A stretch of 64,000 nt of DNA from Siphonodentalium dalli (taxonomy: Eukaryota; Mollusca; Scaphopoda; Gadilida; Siphonodentaliidae). The stretch spans positions 50,752,911 to 50,816,910 of the forward strand of contig CP136066.1 in NCBI GenBank assembly GCA_032622095.1. The letters run 5' to 3'. This document shows positions 32,101-49,200 of this stretch, one piece after another (the first letter of the stretch is position 1; the number at the start of each line of letters is the position of its first letter). A program made the translations under genes and the position numbers. Below the pieces are notes generated by a model. The model made no database searches and was not told the origin of the DNA. It was given only the letters and a program-made list of their open reading frames with translations.

Positions 32101-35100
32101 GTAAATGATTGACAATACAACATGAATTTCACTATCCGTAATCTGTAAATGATTGACAATACAACATGAATTTCACTCTCCGTAAGCTGTAAATGATTGA
32201 CAATACAACATGAATTTCACTATCTGTAAGCTGTAAATGATTGACAATACAACATGAATTTCACTCTCTGTAAGCTGTAAATGATTGACAATACAACATG
32301 AATTTCACTATCTGTAAGCTGTAAATGATTGACAATACAACATGAATTTCACTCTCCGTAAGCTGTAAATGATTGACAATACAACATGAATTTCACTATA
32401 TGTAAGCTGTTAATGATTGACAATACAACATGAATTTCACTATCTGTAAGCTGTAAATGATTGACAATACAACATGAATTTCTATCTGTAAGCTGTAAAT
32501 GATTGACAATACAACATGAATTTCTATCTGTAAGCTGTAAATGATTAACAATACAACATGAATTTCACTATCCGTAAACTGTAAATGATTGACAATACAA
32601 CATGAATTTCACTATCTGTAAGCTGTAAATGATTGACAATACAACATGAATTTCACTATCCGTAAACTGTAAATGATTGACAATACAACATGAATTTCAC
32701 TATCTGTAAGCTGTAAATGATTGACAATACAACATGAATTTCACTCTCCGTAAGCTGTAAATGATTGACAATACAACATGAATTTCACTCTCCGTAAGCT
32801 GTTAATGATTGACAATACAACATGAATTTCACTCTCCGTAAGCTGTAAATGATTGACAATACAACATGAATTTCACTCCGTAAGCTGTAAATGATTGACA
32901 ATACAACATGAATTTCTATCTGTAAGCTGTAAATGATTGACAATACAACATGAATTTCTATCTGTAAGCTGTAAATGATTGACAATACAACATGAATTTC
33001 TATCTGTAAGCTGTAAATGATTGACAATACAACATGAATTTCTATCTGTAAGCTGTAAATGATTGACAATACAACATGAATTTCTATCTGTAAGCTGTAA
33101 ATGATTGACAATACAACATGAATTTCACTCTCCGTAAGCTGTAAATGATTGACTATACAACATTAATTTCACTCTCCGTAAGCTGTAAATGATTGACAAT
33201 ACAACATGAATTTCACTCTCAGTAAGCTGTAAATGATTGACAATACAACATGAATTTCACTATCTGTAAGCTGTAAATGATTGACAATACAACATGAATT
33301 TCACTATCTGTAAGCTGTAAATGATTGACAATACAACATGAATTTCACTATCTGTAAGCTGTAAATTATTGACAATACAACATGAATTTGTATCTGTAAG
33401 CTGTAAATGATTGACAATACAACATGAATTTCTATCTGTAAGCTGTAAATGATTGACAATACAACATGAATTTCTATCTGTAAGCTGTAAATGATTGACA
33501 ATACAACATGAATTTCTATCTGTAAGCTGTAAATGATTGACAATACAACATGAATTTCTATCTGTAAGCTGTAAATGATTGACAATACAACATGAATTTC
33601 ACTCTCCGTAAGCTGTAAATGATTGACAATACAACATTAATTTCACTCTCCGTAAGCTGTAAATGATTGACAATACAACATGAATTTCACTCTCAGTAAG
33701 CTGTAAATGATTGACAATACAACATGAATTTCACTATCTGTAAGCTGTAAATGATTGACAATACAACATGAATTTCACTATCTGTAAGCTGTAAATGATT
33801 GACAATACAACATGAATTTCACTATCTGTAAGCTGTAAATTATTGACAATACAACATGAACTTCACTATCTGTAAGCTGTAAATGATTGACAATACAACA
33901 TGAATTTCACTATCTGTAAGCTGTAAATGATTGACAATACAACATGAATTTCACTATCTGTAAGCTGTAAATGATTGACAATACAACATGAATTTCTATC
34001 TGTAAGCTGTAAATGATTGACAATACAACATGAATTTCTATCTGTAAGCTGTAAATGATTGACAATACAACATGAATTTCTATCTGTAAGCTGTAAATGA
34101 TTGACAATACAACATGAATTTCACTCTCTGTAAGCTGTAAATGATTGACTATACAACATGAATTTCACTCTCCGTAAGCTGTAAATGATTGACAATACAA
34201 CATGAATTTCACTCTCCGTAAGCTGTAAATGATTGACAATACAACATTAATTTCACTCTCCGTAAGCTGTAAATGATTGACAATACAACATGAATTTCTA
34301 TCTGTAAGCTGTAAATGATTGACAATACAACATGAATTTCACTCTCTGTAAGCTGTAAATGATTGACAATACAACATGAATTTCTATCTGTAAGCTGTAA
34401 ATGATTGACAATACAACATGAATTTCACTCTCCGTAAGCTGTAAATGATTGACAATACAACATTAATTTCACTCTCCGTAAGCTGTAAATGATTGACAAT
34501 ACAACATGAATTTCTATCTGTAAGCTGTTAACGATTGACAATACAACATGAATTTCACTCTCCGTAAGCTGTAAATGATTGACAATACAACATGAATTTC
34601 ACTCCGTAAGCTGTAAATGATTGACAATACAACATGAATTTCTATCTGTAAGCTGTAAATGATTGACAATACAACATGAATTTCTATCTGTAAGCTGTAA
34701 ATGATTGACAATACAACATGAATTTCTATCTGTAAGCTGTAAATGATTGACAATACAACATGAATTTCTATCTGTAAGCTGTAAATGATTGACAATACAA
34801 CATGAATTTCTATCTGTAAGCTGTAAATGATTGACAATACAACATGAATTTCACTCTCCGTAAGCTGTAAATGATTGACTATACAACATTAATTTCACTC
34901 TCCGTAAGCTGTAAATGATTGACAATACAACATGAATTTCACTCTCAGTAAGCTGTAAATGATTGACAATACAACATGAATTTCACTATCTGTAAGCTGT
35001 AAATGATTGACAATACAACATGAATTTCACTATCTGTAAGCTGTAAATGATTGACAATACAACATGAATTTCACTATCTGTAAGCTGTAAATTATTGACA

Positions 35101-38100
35101 ATACAACATGAATTTGTATCTGTAAGCTGTAAATGATTGACAATACAACATGAATTTCTATCTGTAAGCTGTAAATGATTGACAATACAACATGAATTTC
35201 TATCTGTAAGCTGTAAATGATTGACAATACAACATGAATTTCTATCTGTAAGCTGTAAATGATTGACAATACAACATGAATTTCTATCTGTAAGCTGTAA
35301 ATGATTGACAATACAACATGAATTTCACTCTCCGTAAGCTGTAAATGATTGACAATACAACATTAATTTCACTCTCCGTAAGCTGTAAATGATTGACAAT
35401 ACAACATGAATTTCACTCTCAGTAAGCTGTAAATGATTGACAATACAACATGAATTTCACTATCTGTAAGCTGTAAATGATTGACAATACAACATGAATT
35501 TCACTATCTGTAAGCTGTAAATGATTGACAATACAACATGAATTTCACTATCTGTAAGCTGTAAATTATTGACAATACAACATGAACTTCACTATCTGTA
35601 AGCTGTAAATGATTGACAATACAACATGAATTTCACTATCTGTAAGCTGTAAATGATTGACAATACAACATGAATTTCACTATCTGTAAGCTGTAAATGA
35701 TTGACAATACAACATGAATTTCTATCTGTAAGCTGTAAATGATTGACAATACAACATGAATTTCTATCTGTAAGCTGTAAATGATTGACAATACAACATG
35801 AATTTCTATCTGTAAGCTGTAAATGATTGACAATACAACATGAATTTCACTCTCTGTAAGCTGTAAATGATTGACTATACAACATGAATTTCACTCTCCG
35901 TAAGCTGTAAATGATTGACAATACAACATGAATTTCACTCTCCGTAAGCTGTAAATGATTGACAATACATCATGAATTTCACTCTCCGTAAGCTGTAAAT
36001 GATTGACAATACAACATGAATTTCTATCTGTAAGCTGTAAATGATTGACAATACAACATGAATTTCACTCTCCGTAAGCTGTAAATGATTGACAATACAA
36101 CATGAATTTCACTCTCCGTAAGCTGTAAATGATTGACAATACAACATGAATTTCACTCTCCGTAAGCTGTAAATGATTGACAATACAACATGAATTTCTA
36201 TCTGTAAGCTGTAAATGATTGACAATACAACATGAATTTCACTCTCCGTAAGCTGTAAATGATTGACAATACATCATGAATTTCACTCTCCGTAAGCTGT
36301 AAATGATTGACAATACATCATGAATTTCACTCTCTGTAAGCTGTAAATGATTGACAATACATCATGAATTTCACTATCTGTAAATGATTGACAATACAAC
36401 ATGAATTTCACTATCTGTAAATGATTGACAATACAACATGAATTTCACTATCCGTAAGCTGTAAATGATTGACAATACAACATGAATTTCACTATCTGTA
36501 AGCTGTAAATGATTGACAATACAACATGAATTTATATCTGTAAGCTGTAAATGATTGACAATACAACATGAATTTCTATCTGTAAGCTGTAAATGATTGA
36601 CAATACAACATGAATTTCACTATCCGTAAGCTGTAAATGATTGACAATACAACATGAATTTCACTATCCGTAAGCTGTAAATGATTGACAATACAACATG
36701 AATTTCTATCTGTAAGCTGTAAATGATGGACAATACAACATTAATTTCACTATCAGTAAGCTGTAATGATTGACAATACAACATGAATTTCTATCTGTAA
36801 GCTGTAAATGATTGACAATACAACATGAATTTCTATCTGTAAGCTGTAAATGATTGACAATACAACATGAATTTCTATCTGTAAGCTGTAAATGATTGAC
36901 AATACAACATGAATTTCTATCTGTAAGCTGTAAATGATTGACAATACAACATGAATTTCTATCTGTAAGCTGTAAATGATTGACAATACAACATGAATTT
37001 CACTATCCGTAAGCTGTAAATGATTGACAATACAACATGAATTTCACTCTCCGTAAGCTGTAAATGATTGACAATACAACATGAATTTCACTCTCCGTAA
37101 GCTGTAAATGATTGACAATACAACATGAATTTCACTATCAGTAAGCTGTAATGATTGACAATACAACATGAATTTCTATCTGTAAGCTGTAAATGATTGA
37201 CAATACAACATGAATTTCACTATCCGTAAGCTGTAATGATTGACAATACAACATGAATTTCACTATCCGTAAGCTGTAAATGATTGACAATACAACATGA
37301 ATTTCACTATCCGTAAGCTGTAAATGATTGACAATACAACATGAATTTCACTATCAGTAAGCTGTAAATGATTGACAATACAACATGAATTTCACTATCA
37401 GTAAGCTGTAATGATTGACAATACAACATGAATTTCTATCTGTAAGCTGTAAATGATTGACAATACAACATGAATTTCACTATCCGTAAGCTGTAAATGA
37501 TTGACAATACAACATGAATTTCACTCTCCGTAAGCTGTAAATGATTGACAATACAACATGAATTTCACTCTCCGTAAGCTGTAAATGATTGACAATACAA
37601 CATGAATTTCACTATCCGTAATCTGTAAATGATTGACAATACAACATGAATTTCACTCTCCGTAAGCTGTAAATGATTGACAATACAACATGAATTTCAC
37701 TATCTGTAAGCTGTAAATGATTGACAATACAACATGAATTTCACTATCTGTAAGCTGTAAATGATTGACAATACAACATGAATTTCACTCTCCGTAAGCT
37801 GTAAATGATTGACAATACAACATGAATTTCACTCTCCGTAAGCTGTAAATGATTGACAATACAACATGAATTTCACTATCTGTAAGCTGTTAATGATTGA
37901 CAATACAACATGAATTTCACTATCTGTAAGCTGTAAATGATTGACAATACAACATGAATTTCTATCTGTAAGCTGTAAATGATTGACAATACAACATGAA
38001 TTTCTATCTGTAAGCTGTAAATGATTAACAATACAACATGAATTTCACTATCCGTAAACTGTAAATGATTGACAATACAACATGAATTTCACTATCTGTA

Positions 38101-41100
38101 AGCTGTAAATGATTGACAATACAACATGAATTTCACTATCCGTAAACTGTAAATGATTGACAATACAACATGAATTTCACTATCTGTAAGCTGTAAATGA
38201 TTGACAATACAACATGAATTTCACTCTCCGTAAGCTGTAAATGATTGACAATACAACATGAATTTCACTCTCCGTAAGCTGTTAATGATTGACAATACAA
38301 CATGAATTTCACTCTCCGTAAGCTGTAAATGATTGACAATACAACATGAATTTCACTCCGTAAGCTGTAAATGATTGACAATACAACATGAATTTCACTC
38401 TCCGTAAGCTGTTAATGATTGACAATACAACATGAATTTCACTCTCCGTAAGCTGTAAATGATTGACAATACAACATGAATTTCTATCCGTAAGCTGTAA
38501 ATGATTGACAATACAACATGAATTTCTATCTGTAAGCTGTAAATGATTGACAATACAACATGAATTTCCATCTAAGCTGTAAATGATTGACAATACAACA
38601 TGAATTTCTATCTGTAAGCTGTAAATGATTGACAATACAACATGAATTTCTATCTGTAAGCTGTAAATGATTGACATTACAACATGAATTTGTATCTGTA
38701 AGCTGTAAATGATTGACAATACAACATGAATTTCTATCTGTAAGCTGTAAATGATTGACAATACAACATGAATTTCTATCTGTAAGCTGTAAATGATTGA
38801 CAATACAACATGAATTTATATCTGTAAGCTGTAAATGATTGACAATACAACATGAATTTCTATCTGTAAGCTGTAAATGATTGACAATACAACATGAATT
38901 TCACTCTCCGTAAGCTGTAAATGATTGACAATACAACATTAATTTCACTCTCCGTAAGCTGTAAATGATTGACAATACAACATGAATTTCATTCTCAGTA
39001 AGCTGTAAATGATTGACAATACAACATGAATTTCACTATCTGTAAGCTGTAAATGATTGACAATACAACATGAATTTCACTATCTGTAAGCTGTAAATGA
39101 TTGACAATACAACATGAATTTCACTATCTGTAAGCTGTAAATTATTGACAATACAACATGAACTTCACTATCTGTAAGCTGTAAATGATTGACAATACAA
39201 CATGAATTTCACTATCAGTAAGCTGTAATGATTGACAATACAACATGAATTTCTATCTGTAAGCTGTAAATGATTGACAATACAACATGAATTTCACTCT
39301 CCGTAAGCTGTGAATGATTGACAATACAACATGAATTTCACTCTCCGTAAGCTGTAAATGATTGACAATACAACATGAATTTCACTCTCTGTAAGCTGTA
39401 AATGATTGACAATACAACATGAATTTCACTCTCCGTAAGCTGTAAATGATTGACAATACATCATGAATTTCACCCTCCGTAAGCTGTAAATGATTGACAA
39501 TACATCATGAATTTCACTCTCCGTAAGCTGTAAATGATTGACAATACATCATGAATTTCACTATCCGTAAGCTGTAAATGATTGACAATACAACATGAAT
39601 TTCTATCTGTAAGCTGTAAATGATTGACAATACAACATGAATTTCACTCTCCGTAAGCTGTAAATGATTGACAATACAACATGAATTTCACTCTCCGTAA
39701 GCTGTAAATGATTGACAATACAACATGAATTTCACTCTCCGTAAGCTGTAAATGATTGACAATACAACATGAATTTCTATCTGTAAGCTGTAAATGATTG
39801 ACAATACAACATGAATTTCACTCTCCGTAAGCTGTAAATGATTGACAATACATCATGAATTTCACTCTCCGTAAGCTGTAAATGATTGACAATACATCAT
39901 GAATTTCACTCTCTGTAAGCTGTAAATGATTGACAATACATCATGAATTTCACTATCTGTAAATGATTGACAATACAACATGAATTTCACTATCCGTAAG
40001 CTGTAAATGATTGACAATACAACATGAATTTCACTATCTGTAAGCTGTAAATGATTGACAATACAACATGAATTTATATCTGTAAGCTGTAAATGATTGA
40101 CAATACAACATGAATTTCTATCTGTAAGCTGTAAATGATTGACAATACAACATGAATTTCACTATCCGTAAGCTGTAAATGATTGACAATACAACATGAA
40201 TTTCACTATCCGTAAGCTGTAAATGATTGACAATACAACATGAATTTCTATCTGTAAGCTGTAAATGATTGACAATACAACATTAATTTCACTATCAGTA
40301 AGCTGTAATGATTGACAATACAACATGAATTTCTATCTGTAAGCTGTAAATGATTGACAATACAACATGAATTTCTATCTGTAAGCTGTAAATGATTGAC
40401 AATACAACATGAATTTCTATCTGTAAGCTGTAAATGATTGACAATACAACATGAATTTCTATCTGTAAGCTGTAAATGATTGACAATACAACATGAATTT
40501 CTATCTGTAAGCTGTAAATGATTGACAATACAACATGAATTTCACTATCCGTAAGCTGTAAATGATTGACAATACAACATGAATTTCACTCTCCGTAAGC
40601 TGTAAATGATTGACAATACAACATGAATTTCACTCTCCGTAAGCTGTAAATGATTGACAATACAACATGAATTTCACAATCAGTAAGCTGTAATGATTGA
40701 CAATACAACATGAATTTCTATCTGTAAGCTGTAAATGATTGACAATACAACATGAATTTCACTATCCGTAAGCTGTAATGATTGACAATACAACATGAAT
40801 TTCACTATCCGTAAGCTGTAAATGATTGACAATACAACATGAATTTCACTATCCGTAAGCTGTAAATGATTGACAATACAACATGAATTTCACTATCAGT
40901 AAGCTGTAAATGATTGACAATACAACATGAATTTCACTATCAGTAAGCTGTAATGATTGACAATACAACATGAATTTCTATCTGTAAGCTGTAAATGATT
41001 GACAATACAACATGAATTTCACTATCCGTAAGCTGTAAATGATTGACAATACAACAGGAATTTCACTCTCCGTAAGCTGTAAATGATTGACAATACAACA

Positions 41101-43262
41101 TGAATTTCACTCTCCGTAAGCTGTAAATGATTGACAATACAACATGAATTTCACTATCCGTAATCTGTAAATGATTGACAATACAACATGAATTTCACTC
41201 TCCGTAAGCTGTAAATGATTGACAATACAACATGAATTTCACTATCTGTAAGCTGTAAATGATTGACAATACAACATGAATTTCACTCTCTGTAAGCTGT
41301 AAATGATTGACAATACAACATGAATTTCACTATCTGTAAGCTGTAAATGATTGACAATACAACATGAATTTCACTCTCCGTAAGCTGTAAATGATTGACA
41401 ATACAACATGAATTTCACTATATGTAAGCTGTTAATGATTGACAATACAACATGAATTTCACTATCTGTAAGCTGTAAATGATTGACAATACAACATGAA
41501 TTTCTATCTGTAAGCTGTAAATGATTGACAATACAACATGAATTTCTATCTGTAAGCTGTAAATGATTAACAATACAACATGAATTTCACTATCCGTAAA
41601 CTGTAAATGATTGACAATACAACATGAATTTCACTATCTGTAAGCTGTAAATGATTGACAATACAACATGAATTTCACTATCCGTAAACTGTAAATGATT
41701 GACAATACAACATGAATTTCACTATCTGTAAGCTGTAAATGATTGACAATACAACATGAATTTCACTCTCCGTAAGCTGTAAATGATTGACAATACAACA
41801 TGAATTTCACTCTCCGTAAGCTGTTAATGATTGACAATACAACATGAATTTCACTCTCCGTAAGCTGTAAATGATTGACAATACAACATGAATTTCACTC
41901 CGTAAGCTGTAAATGATTGACAATACAACATGAATTTCTATCTGTAAGCTGTAAATGATTGACAATACAACATGAATTTCTATCTGTAAGCTGTAAATGA
42001 TTGACAATACAACATGAATTTCTATCTGTAAGCTGTAAATGATTGACAATACAACATGAATTTCTATCTGTAAGCTGTAAATGATTGACAATACAACATG
42101 AATTTCTATCTGTAAGCTGTAAATGATTGACAATACAACATGAATTTCACTCTCCGTAAGCTGTAAATGATTGACTATACAACATTAATTTCACTCTCCG
42201 TAAGCTGTAAATGATTGACAATACAACATGAATTTCACTCTCAGTAAGCTGTAAATGATTGACAATACAACATGAATTTCACTATCTGTAAGCTGTAAAT
42301 GATTGACAATACAACATGAATTTCACTATCTGTAAGCTGTAAATGATTGACAATACAACATGAATTTCACTATCTGTAAGCTGTAAATTATTGACAATAC
42401 AACATGAATTTGTATCTGTAAGCTGTAAATGATTGACAATACAACATGAATTTCTATCTGTAAGCTGTAAATGATTGACAATACAACATGAATTTCTATC
42501 TGTAAGCTGTAAATGATTGACAATACAACATGAATTTCTATCTGTAAGCTGTAAATGATTGACAATACAACATGAATTTCTATCTGTAAGCTGTAAATGA
42601 TTGACAATACAACATGAATTTCACTCTCCGTAAGCTGTAAATGATTGACAATACAACATTAATTTCACTCTCCGTAAGCTGTAAATGATTGACAATACAA
42701 CATGAATTTCACTCTCAGTAAGCTGTAAATGATTGACAATACAACATGAATTTCACTATCTGTAAGCTGTAAATGATTGACAATACAACATGAATTTCAC
42801 TATCTGTAAGCTGTAAATGATTGACAATACAACATGAATTTCACTATCTGTAAGCTGTAAATTATTGACAATACAACATGAACTTCACTATCTGTAAGCT
42901 GTAAATGATTGACAATACAACATGAATTTCACTATCTGTAAGCTGTAAATGATTGACAATACAACATGAATTTCACTATCTGTAAGCTGTAAATGATTGA
43001 CAATACAACATGAATTTCTATCTGTAAGCTGTAAATGATTGACAATACAACATGAATTTCTATCTGTAAGCTGTAAATGATTGACAATACAACATGAATT
43101 TCTATCTGTAAGCTGTAAATGATTGACAATACAACATGAATTTCACTCTCTGTAAGCTGTAAATGATTGACTATACAACATGAATTTCACTCTCCGTAAG
43201 CTGTAAATGATTGACAATACAACATGAATTTCACTCTCCGTAAGCTGTAAATGATTGACAAT
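26170..43262 (+). repeat. Higher-order duplication of about 8 kb, 9,022-bp lag
   Basis: About 26,170-34,240 recurs as about 35,192-43,262. Rare variants shared at exactly this spacing include 'gacattacaac' (about 29,651 and 38,673), 'cacaatcag' (about 31,654 and 40,676), 'actatatgtaag' (about 32,396 and 41,418) and 'gctgtgaatg' (about 30,286 and 39,308). The phase breaks near 34,243/43,265, where 'acattaattt' in one copy meets 'atcatgaattt' in the other. A few private changes distinguish the copies, such as 'atgatggac' near 36,726. This is the longest recent duplication I could trace in the array. Confidence 0.8.
32820..35966 (+). repeat. Nested duplication inside the 9-kb unit, 1,726-bp lag
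   Basis: About 32,820-34,240 recurs as about 34,546-35,966 with a 1,726-bp lag. The second copy lies in the gap between the two copies of the 9,022-bp-lag block. The upstream junction carries the private variant 'gttaacgattg' near 34,528. This shows duplications of different sizes superimposed on each other. Confidence 0.72.
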
Positions 43263-46200
43263 ACATCATGAATTTCACTCTCCGTAAGCTGTAAATGATT
43301 GACAATACAACATGAATTTCTATCTGTAAGCTGTAAATGATTGACAATACAACATGAATTTCACTATCCGTAAGCTGTAAATGATTGACAATACAACATG
43401 AATTTCACTATCCGTAAGCTGTAAATGATTGACAATACAACATGAATTTCTATCTGTAAGCTGTAAATGATTGACAATACAACATTAATTTCACTATCAG
43501 TAAGCTGTAATGATTGACAATACAACATGAATTTCTGTCTGTAAGCTGTAAATGATTGACAATACAACATGAATTTCTATCTGTAAGCTGTAAATGATTG
43601 ACAATACAACATGAATTTCTATCTGTAAGCTGTAAATGATTGACAATACAACATGAATTTCTATCTGTAAGCTGTAAATGATTGACAATACAACATGAAT
43701 TTCTATCTGTAAGCTGTAAATGATTGACAATACAACATGAATTTCACTATCCGTAAGCTGTAAATGATTGACAATACAACATGAATTTCACTCTCCGTAA
43801 GCTGTAAATGATTGACAATACAACATGAATTTCACTCTCCGTAAGCTGTAAATGATTGACAATACAACATGAATTTCACTATCAGTAAGCTGTAATGATT
43901 GACAATACAACATGAATTTCTATCTGTAAGCTGTAAATGATTGACAATACAACATGAATTTCACTATCCGTAAGCTGTAATGATTGACAATACAACATGA
44001 ATTTCACTATCCGTAAGCTGTAAATGATTGACAATACAACATGAATTTCACTATCCGTAAGCTGTAAATGATTGACAATACAACATGAATTTCACTATCA
44101 GTAAGCTGTAAATGATTGACAATACAACATGAATTTCACTATCAGTAAGCTGTAATGATTGACAATACAACATGAATTTCTATCTGTAAGCTGTAAATGA
44201 TTGACAATACAACATGAATTTCACTATCCGTAAGCTGTAAATGATTGACAATACAACAGGAATTTCACTCTCCGTAAGCTGTAAATGATTGACAATACAA
44301 CATGAATTTCACTCTCCGTAAGCTGTAAATGATTGACAATACAACATGAATTTCACTATCCGTAATCTGTAAATGATTGACAATACAACATGAATTTCAC
44401 TCTCCGTAAGCTGTAAATGATTGACAATACAACATGAATTTCACTATCTGTAAGCTGTAAATGATTGACAATACAACATGAATTTCACTCTCTGTAAGCT
44501 GTAAATGATTGACAATACAACATGAATTTCACTATCTGTAAGCTGTAAATGATTGACAATACAACATGAATTTCACTCTCCGTAAGCTGTAAATGATTGA
44601 CAATACAACATGAATTTCACTATCTGTAAGCTGTAAATGATTGACAATACAACATGAATTTCACTCTCCGTAAGCTGTAAATGATTGACAATACAACATG
44701 AATTTCACTCTCCGTAAGCTGTTAATGATTGACAATACAACATGAATTTCACTCCGTAAGCTGTAAATGATTGACAATACAACATGAATTTCACTCTCCG
44801 TAAGCTGTTAATGATTGACAATACAACATGAATTTCACTCTCCGTAAGCTGTAAATGATTGACAATACAACATGAATTTCTATCCGTAAGCTGTAAATGA
44901 TTGACAATACAACATGAATTTCTATCTGTAAGCTGTAAATGATTGACAATACAACATGAATTTCCATCTAAGCTGTAAATGATTGACAATACAACATGAA
45001 TTTCTATCTGTAAGCTGTAAATGATTGACAATACAACATGAATTTCTATCTGTAAGCTGTAAATGATTGACATTACAACATGAATTTGTATCTGTAAGCT
45101 GTAAATGATTGACAATACAACATGAATTTCTATCTGTAAGCTGTAAATGATTGACAATACAACATGAATTTCTATCTGTAAGCTGTAAATGATTGACAAT
45201 ACAACATGAATTTCTATCTGTAAGCTGTAAATGATTGACAATACAACATGAATTTCACTCTCCGTAAGCTGTAAATGATTGACAATACAACATTAATTTC
45301 ACTCTCCGTAAGCTGTAAATGATTGACAATACAACATGAATTTCACTCTCAGTAAGCTGTAAATGATTGACAATACAACATGAATTTCACTATCTGTAAG
45401 CTGTAAATGATTGACAATACAACATGAATTTCACTATCTGTAAGCTGTAAATGATTGACAATACAACATGAATTTCACTATCTGTAAGCTGTAAATTATT
45501 GACAATACAACATGAACTTCACTATCTGTAAGCTGTAAATGATTGACAATACAACATGAATTTCACTATCAGTAAGCTGTAATGATTGACAATACAACAT
45601 GAATTTCTATCTGTAAGCTGTAAATGATTGACAATACAACATGAATTTCACTCTCCGTAAGCTGTGAATGATTGACAATACAACATGAATTTCACTCTCC
45701 GTAAGCTGTAAATGATTGACAATACAACATGAATTTCACTCTCTGTAAGCTGTAAATGATTGACAATACAACATGAATTTCACTCTCCGTAAGCTGTAAA
45801 TGATTGACAATACATCATGAATTTCACCCTCCGTAAGCTGTAAATGATTGACAATACATCATGAATTTCACTCTCCGTAAGCTGTAAATGATTGACAATA
45901 CATCATGAATTTCACTATCCGTAAGCTGTAAATGATTGACAATACAACATGAATTTCTATCTGTAAGCTGTAAATGATTGACAATACAACATGAATTTCA
46001 CTCTCCGTAAGCTGTAAATGATTGACAATACAACATGAATTTCACTCTCCGTAAGCTGTAAATGATTGACAATACAACATGAATTTCACTCTCCGTAAGC
46101 TGTAAATGATTGACAATACAACATGAATTTCTATCTGTAAGCTGTAAATGATTGACAATACAACATGAATTTCACTCTCCGTAAGCTGTAAATGATTGAC

Positions 46201-49200
46201 AATACATCATGAATTTCACTCTCCGTAAGCTGTAAATGATTGACAATACATCATGAATTTCACTCTCTGTAAGCTGTAAATGATTGACAATACATCATGA
46301 ATTTCACTATCTGTAAATGATTGACAATACAACATGAATTTCACTATCTGTAAATGATTGACAATACAACATGAATTTCACTATCCGTAAGCTGTAAATG
46401 ATTGACAATACAACATGAATTTCACTATCTGTAAATGATTGACAATACAACATGAATTTATATCTGTAAGCTGTAAATGATTGACAATACAACATGAATT
46501 TCTATCTGTAAGCTGTAAATGATTGACAATACAACATGAATTTCACTATCCGTAAGCTGTAAATGATTGACAATACAACATGAATTTCACTATCCGTAAG
46601 CTGTAAATGATTGACAATACAACATGAATTTCTATCTGTAAGCTGTAAATGATTGACAATACAACATTAATTTCACTATCAGTAAGCTGTAATGATTGAC
46701 AATACAACATGAATTTCTATCTGTAAGCTGTAAATGATTGACAATACAACATGAATTTCTATCTGTAAGCTGTAAATGATTGACAATACAACATGAATTT
46801 CTATCTGTAAGCTGTAAATGATTGACAATACAACATGAATTTCTATCTGTAAGCTGTAAATGATTGACAATACAACATGAATTTCTATCTGTAAGCTGTA
46901 AATGATTGACAATACAACATGAATTTCACTATCCGTAAGCTGTAAATGATTGACAATACAACATGAATTTCACTCTCCGTAAGCTGTAAATGATTGACAA
47001 TACAACATGAATTTCACTCTCCGTAAGCTGTAAATGATTGACAATACAACATGAATTTCACAATCAGTAAGCTGTAATGATTGACAATACAACATGAATT
47101 TCTATCTGTAAGCTGTAAATGATTGACAATACAACATGAATTTCACTATCCGTAAGCTGTAATGATTGACAATACAACATGAATTTCACTATCCGTAAGC
47201 TGTAAATGATTGACAATACAACATGAATTTCACTATCCGTAAGCTGTAAATGATTGACAATACAACATGAATTTCACTATCAGTAAGCTGTAAATGATTG
47301 ACAATACAACATGAATTTCACTATCAGTAAGCTGTAATGATTGACAATACAACATGAATTTCTATCTGTAAGCTGTAAATGATTGACAATACAACATGAA
47401 TTTCACTATCCGTAAGCTGTAAATGATTGACAATACAACAGGAATTTCACTCTCCGTAAGCTGTAAATGATTGACAATACAACATGAATTTCACTCTCCG
47501 TAAGCTGTAAATGATTGACAATACAACATGAATTTCACTATCCGTAATCTGTAAATGATTGACAATACAACATGAATTTCACTCTCCGTAAGCTGTAAAT
47601 GATTGACAATACAACATGAATTTCACTATCTGTAAGCTGTAAATGATTGACAATACAACATGAATTTCACTCTCTGTAAGCTGTAAATGATTGACAATAC
47701 AACATGAATTTCACTATCTGTAAGCTGTAAATGATTGACAATACAACATGAATTTCACTCTCCGTAAGCTGTAAATGATTGACAATACAACATGAATTTC
47801 ACTATCTGTAAGCTGTTAATGATTGACAATACAACATGAATTTCACTATCTGTAAGCTGTAAATGATTGACAATACAACATGAATTTCTATCTGTAAGCT
47901 GTAAATGATTGACAATACAACATGAATTTCTATCTGTAAGCTGTAAATGATTAACAATACAACATGAATTTCACTATCCGTAAACTGTAAATGATTGACA
48001 ATACAACATGAATTTCACTATCTGTAAGCTGTAAATGATTGACAATACAACATGAATTTCACTATCCGTAAACTGTAAATGATTGACAATACAACATGAA
48101 TTTCACTATCTGTAAGCTGTAAATGATTGACAATACAACATGAATTTCACTCTCCGTAAGCTGTAAATGATTGACAATACAACATGAATTTCACTCTCCG
48201 TAAGCTGTTAATGATTGACAATACAACATGAATTTCACTCTCCGTAAGCTGTAAATGATTGACAATACAACATGAATTTCACTCCGTAAGCTGTAAATGA
48301 TTGACAATACAACATGAATTTCTATCTGTAAGCTGTAAATGATTGACAATACAACATGAATTTCTATCTGTAAGCTGTAAATGATTGACAATACAACATG
48401 AATTTCTATCTGTAAGCTGTAAATGATTGACAATACAACATGAATTTCTATCTGTAAGCTGTAAATGATTGACAATACAACATGAATTTCTATCTGTAAG
48501 CTGTAAATGATTGACAATACAACATGAATTTCACTCTCCGTAAGCTGTAAATGATTGACAATACAACATGAATTTCACTCTCAGTAAGCTGTAAATGATT
48601 GACAATACAACATGAATTTCACTATCTGTAAGCTGTAAATGATTGACAATACAACATGAATTTCACTATCTGTAAGCTGTAAATGATTGACAATACAACA
48701 TGAATTTCACTATCTGTAAGCTGTAAATTATTGACAATACAACATGAATTTGTATCTGTAAGCTGTAAATGATTGACAATACAACATGAATTTCTATCTG
48801 TAAGCTGTAAATGATTGACAATACAACATGAATTTCTATCTGTAAGCTGTAAATGATTGACAATACAACATGAATTTCTATCTGTAAGCTGTAAATGATT
48901 GACAATACAACATGAATTTCTATCTGTAAGCTGTAAATGATTGACAATACAACATGAATTTCACTCTCCGTAAGCTGTAAATGATTGACAATACAACATT
49001 AATTTCACTCTCCGTAAGCTGTAAATGATTGACAATACAACATGAATTTCACTCTCAGTAAGCTGTAAATGATTGACAATACAACATGAATTTCACTATC
49101 TGTAAGCTGTAAATGATTGACAATACAACATGAATTTCACTATCTGTAAGCTGTAAATGATTGACAATACAACATGAATTTCACTATCTGTAAGCTGTAA